Origin: Cutaneotrichosporon cavernicola | Lineage: Eukaryota > Basidiomycota > Tremellomycetes > Trichosporonales > Trichosporonaceae | Direction: 5' to 3' | DNA: 64,000 nucleotides | Assembly: GCF_030864355.1 (NCBI RefSeq) | Contig: NC_083393.1 | Location: forward strand, 1,860,001 to 1,924,000 | Shown here: positions 31,910 through 44,600 of the stretch, one piece after another | Layout of the letters: each line of letters begins with the position of its first letter | Numbering within the stretch: position 1 is the first letter of the stretch | Made by a program: the position numbers and the translations under genes | Notes under the pieces: model-generated | The model's database searches: none | The model's input: the letters and a program-made list of their open reading frames with translations, nothing else | Told to the model about the DNA's origin: nothing

Positions 31910-34900
31910 ATGGTCGGGATCAACGAGAAGATTGATGTTATCAAGGCCCGACACAACACAAAGGAGCAGGACGATGCCTCATTGGCTACCAATAAGGACA
32001 GCGATGGCGAAGATGGGAAGAAAGAGACGCACAACGCGGAGAACGGGGAGGACGAGCATATGCGTTTACGCGATATGAAGGGCGAGTACAGCTACCACAA
32101 GCGAGATCACTGGTGGTGAGTTGAGCGCCTGATGGAGCTGATTGCAGGCAACTATGGAGACCTTCCAAGCCCCCTCCTCCGCCGCCAGAGTCGTTCGCCG
32201 ACGCACCGGAACTGCCGCTGGCCAAGGCTAATTTCCTTTCGGTGCTCACATTCCATGTGTGTGTCATGTGCAGCTGTGGTCTCTCTGACAGGAGCTGACA
32301 GCAGTGGGTGTCGCCTCTGATGCGGTTGGGGTATCAGCGGCCATTGCAGGCGACTGATTTATGGCGGGTCGATCCATCGCGCGAGGGTGAGCGTCCTTAA
32401 GCCGATGGAGCTGACATCAGCCGATTACATGTCAACCAAGTTCCTCAACAACCTCGAGAACCGACAGGCGAAGGCCAAGGCGTGGAACGAATCGCTGCCA
32501 ACCGCCAAGCCACCACTGCACAAACGCGTGCGCTGGGCGGCCAAGTCGCTCCGTCCCCTGCCAGACGAGGCGAAGAAGTACGAGAGCGGCGCGGGGTACG
32601 GCGCCAGGCGGGCGGCCTTCGAGGCTGAATGGCGCGCCGACAGTGGGAAAAAGCACGGCTCGATTGCTGGCGCGCTCAACGAGGCTTTTCCCAGGTACTG
32701 GCTGGGTGGGCTGTTCAAACTCGTTGCCGACGAGGCGCAGCTCATGGCCCCGCTGCTCATCAAGGAGATCATCCGTTTTAGTCAAGCGACATACGCTGCC
32801 AAGCGCGGGGTTGGAGAGAAGCCGCACATTGGTCGTGGGATTGGGCTGGCATTCGGGTTACTCCTGCTGAGCATGGTCCAGAGTGTGTGCCAGCACCAGT
32901 TCTTCTTCCGGTCCATGACGCACGGCGCCTTGTTCCGCGCAACTCTGATTAGCGCTACATACAAACGTGCACTCAGACTCAGCGTGGGCGCACGGCGCAC
33001 CCACCCGAACGGCACGCTCATGGCGTACCTCTCCAGCGACATTAGCCGGATTGACTACTGTGCTCACTGGTTCCACGTCATGTGGACCGCACCGATCCAG
33101 CTCGCAGTCACGCTTATCCTCCTGTGTCTGCAGATCGGACCAAGTGCCATCGTTGGCTTCGTCGTTTTCGTCATCCTCGCGCCTGTCCAGACATACTTTA
33201 TGCGCACGAGCTTCAAGGTTCGCAAGGGATCTATGGTGAGCCAAGATCCATACGCTCAGCTCATGTCAGAAATGGACAGACGGCCGCTCCAAGCTTCTCT
33301 CGGAGCTGCTCGCGAGTATGCAGATCATAAAGGCATTCTGCTACGAGTTGCCTTTCCTGAAACGTGAGCTCCAGGTAGCAGACTAAGCTGACGACAGGCC
33401 TGGCCTTCGTGCGCGGGCAGGAGATGACAGCGGTGCGCAAGTTATTGTTCATCCGCGCGGGCAACCAGGCGCTCGCGTATAGCGTCCCGGTCATGGCGGC
33501 CGTGCTGTCCTTCGTGACGTACTCGAGCACGCACGAGAACATGGACCCCGCGCTCATTTTCACGTCGCTCGCCTACTTCAATCTCCTGCGACAGCCACTC
33601 ATGTTCCTCCCTCGCGCACTGTCAACGTTGGCAGACGCACAAGCTGCCGTGCTCCGCCTCGAAAGCTTGTTTGAGGCGCCGTTAATGGACGAGAAGGAAC
33701 TGATCAATCCCGACTTGGACGTGGCTATCCGTGCCAAGAACGCGACGTTCCAGTGGGCCACTGTGCTCGAACCGGAGACTGTCGACAAGGAGAGTGGCGT
33801 CGGGGGAAGGGGCGGAAGAGGTGGCGTAAGAGGTGGCAGGGGAGGAAGGGGCGGTAAGGTGGGGGGGAGAGGCAAGCGGGCCACAGAAACCAAGATGGAA
33901 CAGAAGAACGACAGCGAGGAGAAGGAACCGTTCATGGTGCAGAATCTCAGCCTCGAGATTTCGCGCGGACAGCTCGTTGCGATCGTGGGGCCCGTCGGCG
34001 CGGGCAAGTCGAGCATTCTCCAGGGTGTGAGCTTGCTTCTTCTCTTCCTGCTGACACCAGCTCCTTGGTGAAATGCGGCATATCTCTGGCACAGCAGAGT
34101 TCGGTGGCCGCCTAGGATATTGTCAGCAGACTGCGTGGATTCAGAACGCGACGCTGCGGGACAACGTCCTCTTTGGTCAGCGCTGGGACGAGGCGCGCTA
34201 CTGGGAGTGTATCCGGCGTGCGTGCCTCCTTCCCGACCTTGAGATCCTGCCTGACGGCGACCTGACCGAGATTGGCGAGAAGGGCGTCAACCTTTCCGGC
34301 GGGCAGAAGCAACGCGTGAACATTGCGCGCGCGCTGTACTTTGACGCGGACACTGTGCTGTTCGACGACCCGCTGAGCGCGGTCGACGCGCACGTCGGCA
34401 GACTGCTGTTCAACGAGGCAGTCATGGGCCTGCGAGCGGCAGGCAAGACCGTCGTGCTCGTCACACATGCGCTCCACTTCCTCCCCCAGGTCGACTACGT
34501 GTACATGATCCAGCATGGGCATGTGGTTGAAGAGGGGACGTACGATGCGCTCTTGGCGAGCGAGGGCCCGTTCCGGCGGCTCGTGAAAGAGTTCGGCGGC
34601 ACGGACGCCAAGCAGGAAGAGGACGGCCGGGAAGAGGGGGCCATCGAGGAGGCTCCTGTCGACACGGCCGACGCCGAGGCCAAGGCGCATGAGAAATTCA
34701 TGGGTTGTACTAAGGCGGCTGGTACAGGCAAGCTTGAAGGCCGGCTCATGACGTCTGAGGTGCGCAAGACCGGCCGCGTCGGGGGCAAGGTGTATGGCGC
34801 GTACCTCCGTGCCGGCAATGCGACTTGGATGCTCCCGCCGGCCCTACTTTTCGCTGCCGCCATGCAGGCTGGCAGCGTGCTCAGCACAGTGTGGCTCACC

Positions 34901-36605
34901 TGGTGGGAGGCAGACACGTTCGGCAGGAGCACAGCTTTCTACCAGGGCATGTACGCGATGCTGGGTCTGGCCGCGACGATATTTATCTTCGGCCTCGGTG
35001 TTACCATGGGCGTGATGGCCTACTTTGCCAGCCGGAACCTGTACGGCGGCGCAGTGCGGAACGTATTCTTCGCCCCGATGAGTTTCTTCGACACCCAGCC
35101 CCTGGGCCGCATCATGGGTGTGTTCGGTAAGGACATTGACATAATCGACAACCAGCTCCCCGACAGCCTGCGGCTGCAGGTATTCACGCTCCTTTCGCTC
35201 ATCGGCTCGGTCGTAATCATCACAGTCTACTTCCACTACTTTATCGCCATCATCTTCGTCGTAGGGGTTGGATACTGGTACTTTGCGCAGTTCTACCGCA
35301 CAAGCGCGCGCGAAGTCAAGCGCCTCGACTCGATGCTCCGCTCCCTCCTCTACTCGCACTTCTCCGAGAGTCTCTCGGGTCTGGCCACCATCAGGGCGTA
35401 CGGCGAGACTGACCGCTTCGTCCGCGACAACTGCTACTACATGGACCTCGAAGACCGCGCGTACATCCTCACATCGAGTAATCAGCGCTGGCTTGCTGTG
35501 CGCCTCGACTTCCTCGGTGCGCTGCTGGTGTTTGCGGTCGCGATTATGAGTGTTGCAGGCGGAACAGGACTGAGCGCGTCCCAAATCGCCCTCTGTCTAA
35601 CGTACATGACGCAAATCACCCAGATCCTGTGAGCTGGAGTAGTCGTGGTAGCTGACCTCAGGGGCATGGTGACGCGACAGAGCGCTGAGGTCGAGAATAA
35701 CATGAACGCTGTCGAGCGAATCCAGCTCTATGCCGGGCGCGGAATTCCGCAAGAGGCCGCGTACGAGGTGAAGGACGATCCGCCACCGGAGTGGCCGACA
35801 CAAGGCGCTGTCACATTTGACGACGTCGTCATGTCGTACCGCAAGGGCCTGCAACCGGTCCTCAAGGGAATGTGAGTTGGCTCCTCTTCATCCAACTGAT
35901 GACAGTTCCGCCCGCTTCGAGCACGGCGAGAAGGTCGGCATCATCGGGCGCACGGGCGCTGGCAAGACATCCATCACCGTCGCTCTGTTCCGCCTCGCCG
36001 AACTCACTTCGGGCCGCGTCACGGTCGACGGCGTAGACGTATCGAGCATCGGTCTGAAGCGGCTGCGCTCCGCGATCGCAATTATCCCACAGGACCCCGT
36101 GCTTTTCAGCGGGACGCTGCGGACCAACCTCGACCCGTTCGACGAGCATACCGATGCTGAGCTGCATGATGCCATGGGCCGCGCCTGCCTCCTCGAGGAG
36201 GAGGCGAGTAGGCGGTTCACACTCGACATGGCGATTGATGACGAGGGCTCCAATCTGAGTATCGGGGAGCGGTCGCTGGTAAGCCTGGCCCGTGCGCTTG
36301 TCAAAGACGCGCGTATTGTTGTGCTGGACGAGGCTACGGCTGCTGTGGACCTCGAGACGGACGCCAAGATCCAGCAGACGATCCGACGCGAGTTCGGCCA
36401 CAAGACCCTCCTCTGCATAGCCCACAGGTTGCGCACCATCCTCTCGTGGGACCGCATCCTGGTGATGGATGCGGGACAAATTGTCGATTTCGACACACCG
36501 CTCGAGTTGTACGATCGCGGAGGACACTTCCGGAGCATGTGCGAGCGCTCGAGTATTACGCGCGAGGAGATCGAGCGCGCGCGGCAGGAAGAGACGTTTA
36601 GTTGA
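31910..36605 (+). CDS. ABC transporter, subfamily C, YOR1-like
   Basis: Nine exons (31910-32115, 32148-32256, 32305-32386, 32421-33235, 33270-33363, 33398-34026, 34061-35628, 35662-35871, 35906-36605), 1470 residues. Full-length exporter, TMD1-NBD1-TMD2-NBD2, probably plasma-membrane drug or organic-anion efflux. NBD1: Walker A GPVGAGKSS near 632, signature LSGGQKQR, Walker B VLFDDPLSAVD. NBD2: Walker A GRTGAGKTS near 1252, signature LSIGERSLVSLARAL (the YOR1-type variant), Walker B IVVLDEATAAVD. Before NBD1 Walker A lies an unusual Gly/Arg-rich insert (33797-33880). The start is the first in-frame ATG; the frame is open a little further upstream without an ATG. Introns of 31-49 nt. Confidence 0.9.
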
Positions 36606-36726
36606 CCAGTATGGACGATATATGTAATAGTCGTCACATCAGCTCTAGATCTGCACCACGGCTCTATACCCTTACTCCTGGAAGTCGACTGCCCTGCCTC
36701 TATACTCCTACTCCTAGAGTAGCCCA

Positions 36727-37789
36727 CTAATCGCGCCTCAACATGTCAAGACGGCGCTGGAGGTCGTCCTCCTCGTTCCCACCGCCCTGGGGTGGGGTGG
36801 GTGCGCCTCCGCCCTCGGCGACGGCAACGCGGGAGCTAAGCATCGGCTCATTGACCGTCGGGTTGGCCGTCGGCGCGTTCGCGAGCTTCTGTCAGCTCCA
36901 ATCAAGCCAAAACTCACAGAGTCGCTCATGTTCATGCCAATCTCGTCGAGCACCTCCTTGAGGATCTTGTCGCTCTCGACCTCCTCTCCCTCGCCCTCGT
37001 CCTCGTCCTCCATGGCGTCGTCGACCGCATCACTCATCATCTCTTCCTTCATGTCCATTGTCGCACTCTCCTTCTCAAACTCGTTCATGATCCGCTGGAT
37101 CTGCCGTCAGCTCGTGTCTTGCGGGTGCGTACTTGAGGAAGGTTGAGGGAACGGTTCATCTGGCCCATAGCGCGGGTGGCTCCCTTCATCGCGCTCGCCA
37201 TCTGCTCATTCGAACGGAGGGTTTGCATCCGCAGGGACACGGCTTGAAGCTGTACCCGCATCTGCGTGAATTTCTGCATGTACCGCCGCGTGCGGACCAG
37301 GTCCTTGGCGAGGATCTTGCAGGCGTTCTGTCGTCAGCTAACTCTCAGCGACGTCACGGCATCCCGCGGCATCGTGTTGGCACGCGCGCCATCTCGTCCA
37401 CGGCTGCGGACTGCGGACTGGCGTCGGATCACGTGAGGCGGTGCGCGGAGAACCTCATCTCCATGATCTGAGCCCGCCCACGCGTGACCCTAGCCGATCT
37501 CAGCCCAGAAAGCCGACGCACCATGTTACCAGCCTTGGCGTTCTTTTTGATGTCCGCCATCGTCTTCTTCTCCTGCTGCTCGAGCTTGGAGCGCTCCCGC
37601 TCAAGCTCGCGTTGTGCTTTCTGCAGGCTGCGCTGGTGTTGTCGCAGCCGCTCGGCCGGCGTCATCGAGCGTCCGAAGAGTGTGTCCTATGACGTCGAGG
37701 AGTTTCAAGCAGTGGCCCAGGCATAGGAAGAAAAGACAGCGTCAGCACTCGTACACCTGACATGTTGGAGGTCTCACGAGAATGTTCAT
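36727..37789 (-). CDS. VPS2: ESCRT-III subunit Vps2/CHMP2A (Did4)
   Basis: Five exons (37789-37778, 37686-37522, 37327-37133, 37100-36918, 36885-36727), 237 residues. Part of the ESCRT-III filament that pinches vesicles into multivesicular bodies, recruited with Vps24. Seen: basic N-terminal helices (FGRSMTPAERLRQHQRSLQKAQRELERERSKL, given here in part, and AKDLVRTRRY), MKGATRAMGQMNRSLNLPQ, an acidic autoinhibitory stretch (DAMEDEDEGEGEE), and a C-terminal MIM1-like helix DDLQRRLDMLRRD that would bind the Vps4 MIT domain. The first exon is only 12 nt (MNIL), followed by a 91-nt intron; intron 2 is 194 nt, the others 32 nt. Confidence 0.9.
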
Positions 37790-38104
37790 AGTAAGGGCGT
37801 TTGAGAGTGAAGGGTTGTTGAGTCGATGATGTTGATGTTGAATGATAGTGCCAAGTGCCCGCCCACTGAGCACTGAGCCCCGCCCTCTCGCCACCAGCTG
37901 TAACATTGGTTCCGCGTGGCGGAACCTATTTGCTTGAGGAAGGTGGAAGGCTGTCTTGTTAGTTGCCGACCAACGACACCGATCGCGCTGTACATTTGAC
38001 CTTCACAACATTCAGCATCGCTTTCATTGTCCGTCTCCTTTGTCACTGTCCACCAAACCCCGGGCGCTTCTCGCCACTAGAACGGAATCTGAGACACCGA
38101 AACT

Positions 38105-40046
38105 ATGCTGTGGAGGAGATTGGCAGCCCTGGCGCTCATCGCCACTGGGGCCTTCGCGGAGGAAGAAGCGACCGAGCTGCGGCAGCTGAACGAGGACAAT
38201 TTCAAAGCGTCCATCGCTCACGGCGCTTGGTGAGTCCAGCAGGAATTCTCTTGTTTGGCTAACAATCAGGCTAGTTGAACACTTCTCACCGCGGTGTACG
38301 TCTACGCTCTCCTTTTTTGACTGTTGACGGTGGCTGACAGCAGGTTGGCACTGCAAAGCGTTCGCTCCGACGTGGAAGGACCTCGCGATTAAGAACGCGT
38401 ACCATGAGCAGCTGTCAGGGTTCCACATGGCGCAAGTTAACTGCCTGGCGCAGGGAGATTTGTGCGACTCGAACAACGTCCGTGGATGTGAGCAGCTCCT
38501 TTGGCTCAGCTGACTCAGACCCATCCCTCATGCTTTATGCCGACGGCAAGGAAGTCGGCGAGTACAAGGATGATCGCGCGTATCCTCTCCTCGACGCGTG
38601 GATCGAGTCCAAAGCCTTGGCTTACTCGCGCGGCGAGTCGCTGGGAGCGAACGACACCGATTCAGAGGGCCGACAGCCGGATCAACTGAACAGGCCAAAC
38701 CACGAGGGCAAGGTTGTCGAGGTTGACGAGGCGGGCCTGGAGGCGCTCAAGACGAACGGACCGGTGTTCGTCGACTTCTTTGCACCATGGTGCACTCAGT
38801 AACTCGACTGTTTTACACTGAACTGACATCAGCTGCAAGAAGTTGCGGCCGATCTACGAGAAGCTCGCAGCCACATACAAGGGCGCGCTGAACGTCGCCG
38901 CGGTCAACTGTGATGACCACCCGATCCTGTGCAAGCGCAACGGTGTTCAAGGCTACCCGACCATCAAACTATTCCAGCACGGCGAGGTCAAGGTGTTTGA
39001 GAAGCACCGTACCCTTCCACTCATGACCAGCTTCCTCGACGAGGAGGTAAAAAGGTAAACCGTAGGTCGCACAAATGGCTGACGTCAGCGTGCCCATGAA
39101 GAAGATGACGAACGAAGATTTCGAGGGAATCATCGCGGATGACGACCTCTTCTTCGTCTACTTGACCAGCTATTCAACATCCCTGGAGGAGGTTGTATGT
39201 GCATGTCGCGTACTGCCGCTGACATTTCAGGAGCAGGTGGAGCGTGCCGTCAAGTCATTAGGCCTCAAGGTCCCCGTCTACAAGACGAACGACCCTCTCT
39301 TCTACAAGAACCAAAGCATCGCTATGCCTCCGCCGACCTCCTCGCTTCTCGCCTTTGCGTCCCACGAGCCGCACCACGTCGGAGCTGTGGCGCTTCCGGC
39401 CAAGGACGAGGACCTTGAACACTTCGTCCACAGGAACAGTTACCCGAACTACTTTGACCTGTCAGGGGACAACTACAACACGTTCTTCCTGTCCGAAAAC
39501 CATCCTCTCGTCGTTTTAGGGGCGGTCCGCGACGGCGCAGAGGGAGAAAAGGACCGGGTGGAGATGGTCAAGATGGCCCGGGCGTGGAAGAAGGGTGGAC
39601 GACATTCCGAGCAGCGCATCATATTCGTCTCAGCCATCGCCAGCAGCTGGCAAAAGTGGCTGCGAAAGATGGTCGGCGTCCAACCTGCCGACATCCCCAC
39701 GATCGTCGCCATCGACACCAAAGGGCGCAAGTTCTATGACAGGAAGATTGAGGACATTCGCGTGCGTTTGACGGGCGCTGACGCGTTCTCGATCCTCGAA
39801 GGAATCCATAAGGGTTACCTGAAATCCCAAGATGTCGGGAGCGCGCTCGAGTGGGGCTCGCGCAGCGGCACGCTCATGCTCTTCGAGGCTGGCCAGTGGA
39901 GTGCCGCGCACCCTTTCCTTGCGACGCTCAGCGCACTGGCTGTCGTTGTCGCGCTTGTGCTCGGGCTTGCGCGTTGCCTGGGTGGCCGTGCACGAGGCGC
40001 GCGGGGTACTTACGTGAACGAGAAGGGTGGCCAGCGGCTCGATTAA
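38105..40046 (+). CDS. Membrane-anchored protein disulfide isomerase-like protein
   Basis: Seven exons (38105-38229, 38270-38295, 38344-38487, 38519-38798, 38833-39054, 39089-39194, 39231-40046), 572 residues. ER thiol oxidoreductase. A signal peptide (residues 1-18, ending AFA) is followed by a thioredoxin domain with active site C51-W-H-C54 and a second with C190-T-H-C193; both motifs are completed across splice junctions. Later thioredoxin-fold domains lack CXXC. A transmembrane helix (FLATLSALAVVVALVLGLA) lies near 530-550, with a short basic cytosolic tail and no KDEL. The architecture is like fungal TMX/Mpd-type PDIs. Micro-sized exon 2 is 26 nt. Confidence 0.88.
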
Positions 40047-40224
40047 GCGTTTGGACTTGTATCTACTGTACTCGTATAGATTCTAAGGGGGTGCATTGCA
40101 TGACCAACAAGTCGCCGGCCGGGAGCAAAATGTTGGGTATGACGTCGGTAGCCATCAAGTCACCGTTGTAGAGTTGAGGCATGGAGAATGAGCCGGACGG
40201 CGACTCAAAAGCCCCGCCAGCCTC

Positions 40225-40258
40225 TTGACCTTGACTCTTGACTCTTGACTCTTGACTC
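40225..40258. repeat. Tandem TTGACTC heptamers upstream of ribokinase
   Basis: Four perfect copies preceded by one variant (TTGACC), ending 42 bp before the ribokinase ATG. Could be a variable promoter repeat or part of the leader. Confidence 0.8.
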
Positions 40259-40300
40259 CTCTCCCCATCTCGATTGCTTTACTCTATTCTACTCACAACA

Positions 40301-41472
40301 ATGTCCAAAGCGTGTCTTGTTCGCGGCTCGATCAGTGAGTCACCAATCTCCAACTTCCACCACTCTCGCTCCCCCTACCAAAGGCCAGACAGACTAACCC
40401 AGACATCGACGAGATCTACAACCTCCCTCACATTGTGCGGCCAGGCGAGACGATCGCGTCGACAGGCTTCGATCGCAAGACTGGCGGAAAGGGCTCGAAC
40501 CAGGCGTACGCCGCCGCGCGGGCTGGCGGCCGCGTCGTCCTCGACGCGCAGATTGGTGCAGATGGGCTGGCGGTGCGCGACCGTATAGCCGCCGGCGGGG
40601 TAGACGTAAGCCGTGTACGCGTGGTTGAAGATGAGGTTAGTCGCTTAATGTCTGTGCTGACGGCAGGTGACGGGCCGCGCGATCATCCAGCGTTCCACGA
40701 GTGGCGAGAACTCTATCGGTGCGTCTTGGCGGCATCTCAACCTTCCGGTGCCCTTCCCTCCTCTCGCCATCCGTATCTCTCAATCCCCCCACTGATCCCA
40801 GTCCTCCACGCCGGCGCCAACTTTGCCAACCCCGGCGCCAAGCCCGAGTTGGAAGGCTTCTCCCACCTGCTCTTGCAGAACGAGATCCCACTGCAAGACA
40901 CCCTCGCATACCTCCGCGAGGCTGGCGCACGCGGGCTCACCTCAATCTACAACCCCTCTCCGATGCCGACGCGGGAGCAGCTCCGCGCCTTCCCATGGGA
41001 CTGCCTGACCCATCTGATCGTGAACGAAGGCGAGCTCGCCGACATTGCAAGCGCGTTCGATGCCGCTCCGACCGCGAGTAGCGTGGCTGACACAGCTCGC
41101 GCACAGATGCATGCGCTCAACAAGGCGGCGGGGTTCAACCCCAAGATTGTGATTGTCACGACTATTGGACCAGAGGGCGTCGTGCTCCTTGATCCTAGGA
41201 AGGGGTCGGAGATCATGGCGTGGCCTGCTGCTCCAGTGACTAAGGTTGTCGATACAACTGGGGCGGGTGACACTTTTGCAGGGTACTTTGTTAGCCTGCT
41301 TATGGAGTTGGGAGACGACGCGCCGCTTGACACTATCATCCCCATCTGCCTTACTGTGAGCTATGGGCTTATCAAGAGCTGACGACAGGCGTGCGCACTC
41401 ACTGTCGAGACGGCTGGTGCGATGGAGAGCATTGCTGCGCGCAAGGATGTGGACGCGCGTATGGCGCGCTAA
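40301..41472 (+). CDS. RBKS: Ribokinase (PfkB family)
   Basis: Five exons (40301-40334, 40403-40635, 40667-40718, 40802-41355, 41389-41472), 318 residues. Phosphorylates ribose to ribose-5-phosphate in the cytosol. Seen: the first PfkB signature region NIDEIYNLPHIVRPGETI with GGKGSNQAYAAARAGG (glycine-rich substrate lid), NEGE, and the second signature DTTGAGDTFAGYF carrying the catalytic Asp and anion hole. VTGRAIIQRSTSGENSI matches the ribokinase loop. Introns of 68, 31, 83 and 33 nt. Slightly longer than the roughly 305-residue bacterial enzymes. Confidence 0.92.
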
Positions 41473-41676
41473 TTACGCGCTGGGCGCTGATGTATTGGGA
41501 TTATCTTGGCAAGGCTGGAGGACTACTGACTGAGCCATGAGCCACGCCACAACGCTTCACATAACAGACTGGCTTAAACCTGCGACAGTCCATCGAGCCT
41601 TCGACTCCCCTCCACCCAGACGATACCGAAGTGATGATGCTACATGCAATGCAGGATGCCAGATGCACGTCTAAAT

Positions 41677-44600
41677 CTATTCGTCGGCCTTGACGCGGCC
41701 GAAACCCTTCCTCTTCTCCAGCGGCAGCTCGCCAAAGCCAAAGCCCTTGCCGAACCCGCTCTTCTTGCCCGCCTTCTTACCACCCTCGCCATACTGCTCC
41801 GCCCACTTGCGCAGTTCGGGCAGCGTACCCTCCTCGCTCGACGATGGCCGGATTTCAGTGAGCGCCGTGTCAAAGTGCTTGGCGTGCACAACGCGGTCCG
41901 CGTACGACGGGCGCGGGGTTTCAGACGGTGTCTCCAAAGCTCCTTCGCCCTCCTCGGCGCCCTCCGCTGTCCTCGCCTCAGTGCCTTCACTCTCCTCGGG
42001 CTGGGTGGGGGTGGCAGTTCCAGACTCAGCCGCCCGCGTGTCCGCCTCGTTCTTCGCCTGCGCCTCCAGCTGCTTCAGATATGCTTCCTCGACCAGTTTG
42101 GCCGCCGGCGAGTTGTTGGCCGTGAAATCGACCGCGAAATCGAATTCAGCGCTGGCCTGCGGCGTTTGGGGTATCGTCTTGACCTCGTGTGTGTCGTTCA
42201 CGGGCTCCTCCTCGACCGCGAGTGGCAGGTCCTGGCGCGCGCCAGGTCCGTGACCAGTAGACGAGGTCTGCACTGCCGCCGGCGTCGAGGACCCAGACAA
42301 AGCGCTCTTCCATGGAACGACGACCATCTCCTTGACAGCTGCCAAGGCAGCGGCAACACAGAGATCTGGGGTCAGCTCTAGTCATCGTGGTAACTCTAAC
42401 TCACGTTTCAGATCCGAGCCTGAGAAGCCCTCGGTCTTCTTGGCGATGGCGTCAATGTCGACGTCGGACGCCAGCTTCTCGTTGCGCAGGAGGATGTTGA
42501 GGATCGCCTTGCGGTCCTCCTCGGTGGGCAGGTCGACAAGGAGACGCCGTGGGAGCCGACGGAGCACGGCGTCGTCCAGGTCGAACGGCCGGTTCGTGGC
42601 GCCCAGCACGACGACGCGCTTGTCGCGGTTCGCGTTGGCAGAGCTCAACCCGTCCATCTCCTGCATGAATTCGGTGAGGATCTGGTTGTGGGCCTTGGAG
42701 CCGCCCGACGAGTCACGCGCACTGCGAGCCCCGAAGAGCGAGTCCACTTCGTCAATGAACACGACACACGGCGAGAGCCGGCGCGCAATGCTGAACACGG
42801 CCTTGACCAGCTTCTCGCCCTCACCAACCCACATGTCGTTGACGTCACTCGGCTGGATGGCCAGCATGCGCGCCCCACTCTCTGCAGCAATCGCTCTGGC
42901 GAGTAACGTCTTACCCGTGCCTGGTGGGCCGAAGAGGAGGGCGCCGGACGTGACGTGGTCCTTGAGAATGCCGCCTTGGAACGCATCGGGGAAGAGGAGC
43001 GGGAGCGAGATGACCGTACGGATTGCGTCGATGGTGTTGAACGGGAGATGCACGTCCTTGAACGACGACGAGGCGAGCTTCTGCTGGTCGACGATGCACG
43101 ACAACAGCCGCTTCTCGTGCTTGTTCAGATCCTTGGACTTTTTGAGCGTTTCGACAACGGGGTCAGCGGGCGTGTCTGTCTTGGCCTGCTTCTGTCGCAT
43201 CTTTGCGTGCGCAATGTCCGACGCAGCGAGGTACTGCGAGACCGTGTCGGTCACCTGACGCTCGTGATCGTACGCAATCGCGCGCGCCTCCTGGATATCC
43301 TTCCACTTGAGCACGAGCTTGTCGCTTTCCTTCTCCGCCGAGATGGCAGCCTTGCCAACTGCGGTGCTCGCGAGGTCCACGGCATCCTTCCAGGCGATCA
43401 CAAGCTCGCTCCATTCTGGGTCAGGCTCCTTTAGGCGTTGCAGACGGCGCTGGCGGCCTCTAGGCGGCGTCGAGTCGGGCGCCTCGAGCATTGAGAGCGG
43501 CTCCTCGAGCGTCGCGCCAAGCTGACCAACGGCGCGCATCATAATGGCGGCATTGAGCGCGCGACGCCGGCGAGTACGCTCGTGCTGCTCGAGCGTAGTG
43601 TCTCGCACGGAAGGCACGATTGCAAGCGTCTTCCACACAATCGACTCGGACATGGACCCGTCCTTGTTCTTCTTGTTGCGTCCCATGAGCATGTCCAGGA
43701 TAGGATGCGAAGACGGCTGCTGCTGCTGGCTAGACGACGCGTCAAATGGGAGAAGAGCACCGGCACTGTTGTCAGTTGTGACGATAGCCTACGAACTCAC
43801 CCATTGTGGAGGATCGCGCGCAGACGACGCTCCTCGCGGCGCTGCCGGCCCTCGATGTCGTGCTCCTCGCTGCTGAACCAGAGCTTCTCCTCGGCCCTGT
43901 CAGCACCACCGTCGACGTGGATTGCGTTGACCGACGCGCCAAGCGCCTCCACCACAGAGCGGAGACGGTCCTTGCCCTCTTCAGCGGCTGTCTCGCCTCC
44001 AGGTTCGGACATGTACGCGGTGTGAGGGAGGAGCAGGCTAGGCGGGATGGAGAGAACGATCGTCGTCGGCTGCAGCGTCGCGCTCTTCTTGCCCTTGCGC
44101 ACTGGACGGCGACGACGGCGCACAGCCTCGAGCAGGTGCGGCCACCACACGTCAAACGTCTCGGCAAGCGCGGCCGTGGACTCGAGGAGGATGATGCGGC
44201 GGTTCGCCGACGCAGTCTGCCCTTCCACCTGCAAGTTGATGAGGCCCGTGAAGAAACTGACCCATTCCTCCTCATTCTCAGGACGGCGCGGAGTTGGTCC
44301 CGGCATGCCGAATGGCGAGCCGCCGGGAATCGCGGCCATGAGCGGGATGCGCACCATGTTGGGCACGCTGTTCTGCTCCTCCTCCTCACCCCCAACCTCC
44401 TCTTCCTCCATCATGTGGTGGCCATGATCTGCAGCAGGTGGCGTCTGGAAGAGCGGGTTGCTCGCCTGCGCGATCGGCGGCGCGGTGATGCCTGTTGGTT
44501 AGCTTCTGCCACCGAGTCCAGCTCACCAGTCTCAGCCAGCGGGGCGTATGGGCCGTCAAAGCCCACACCAAGCGCAACGTCCAGACGCACGACATCAGCT

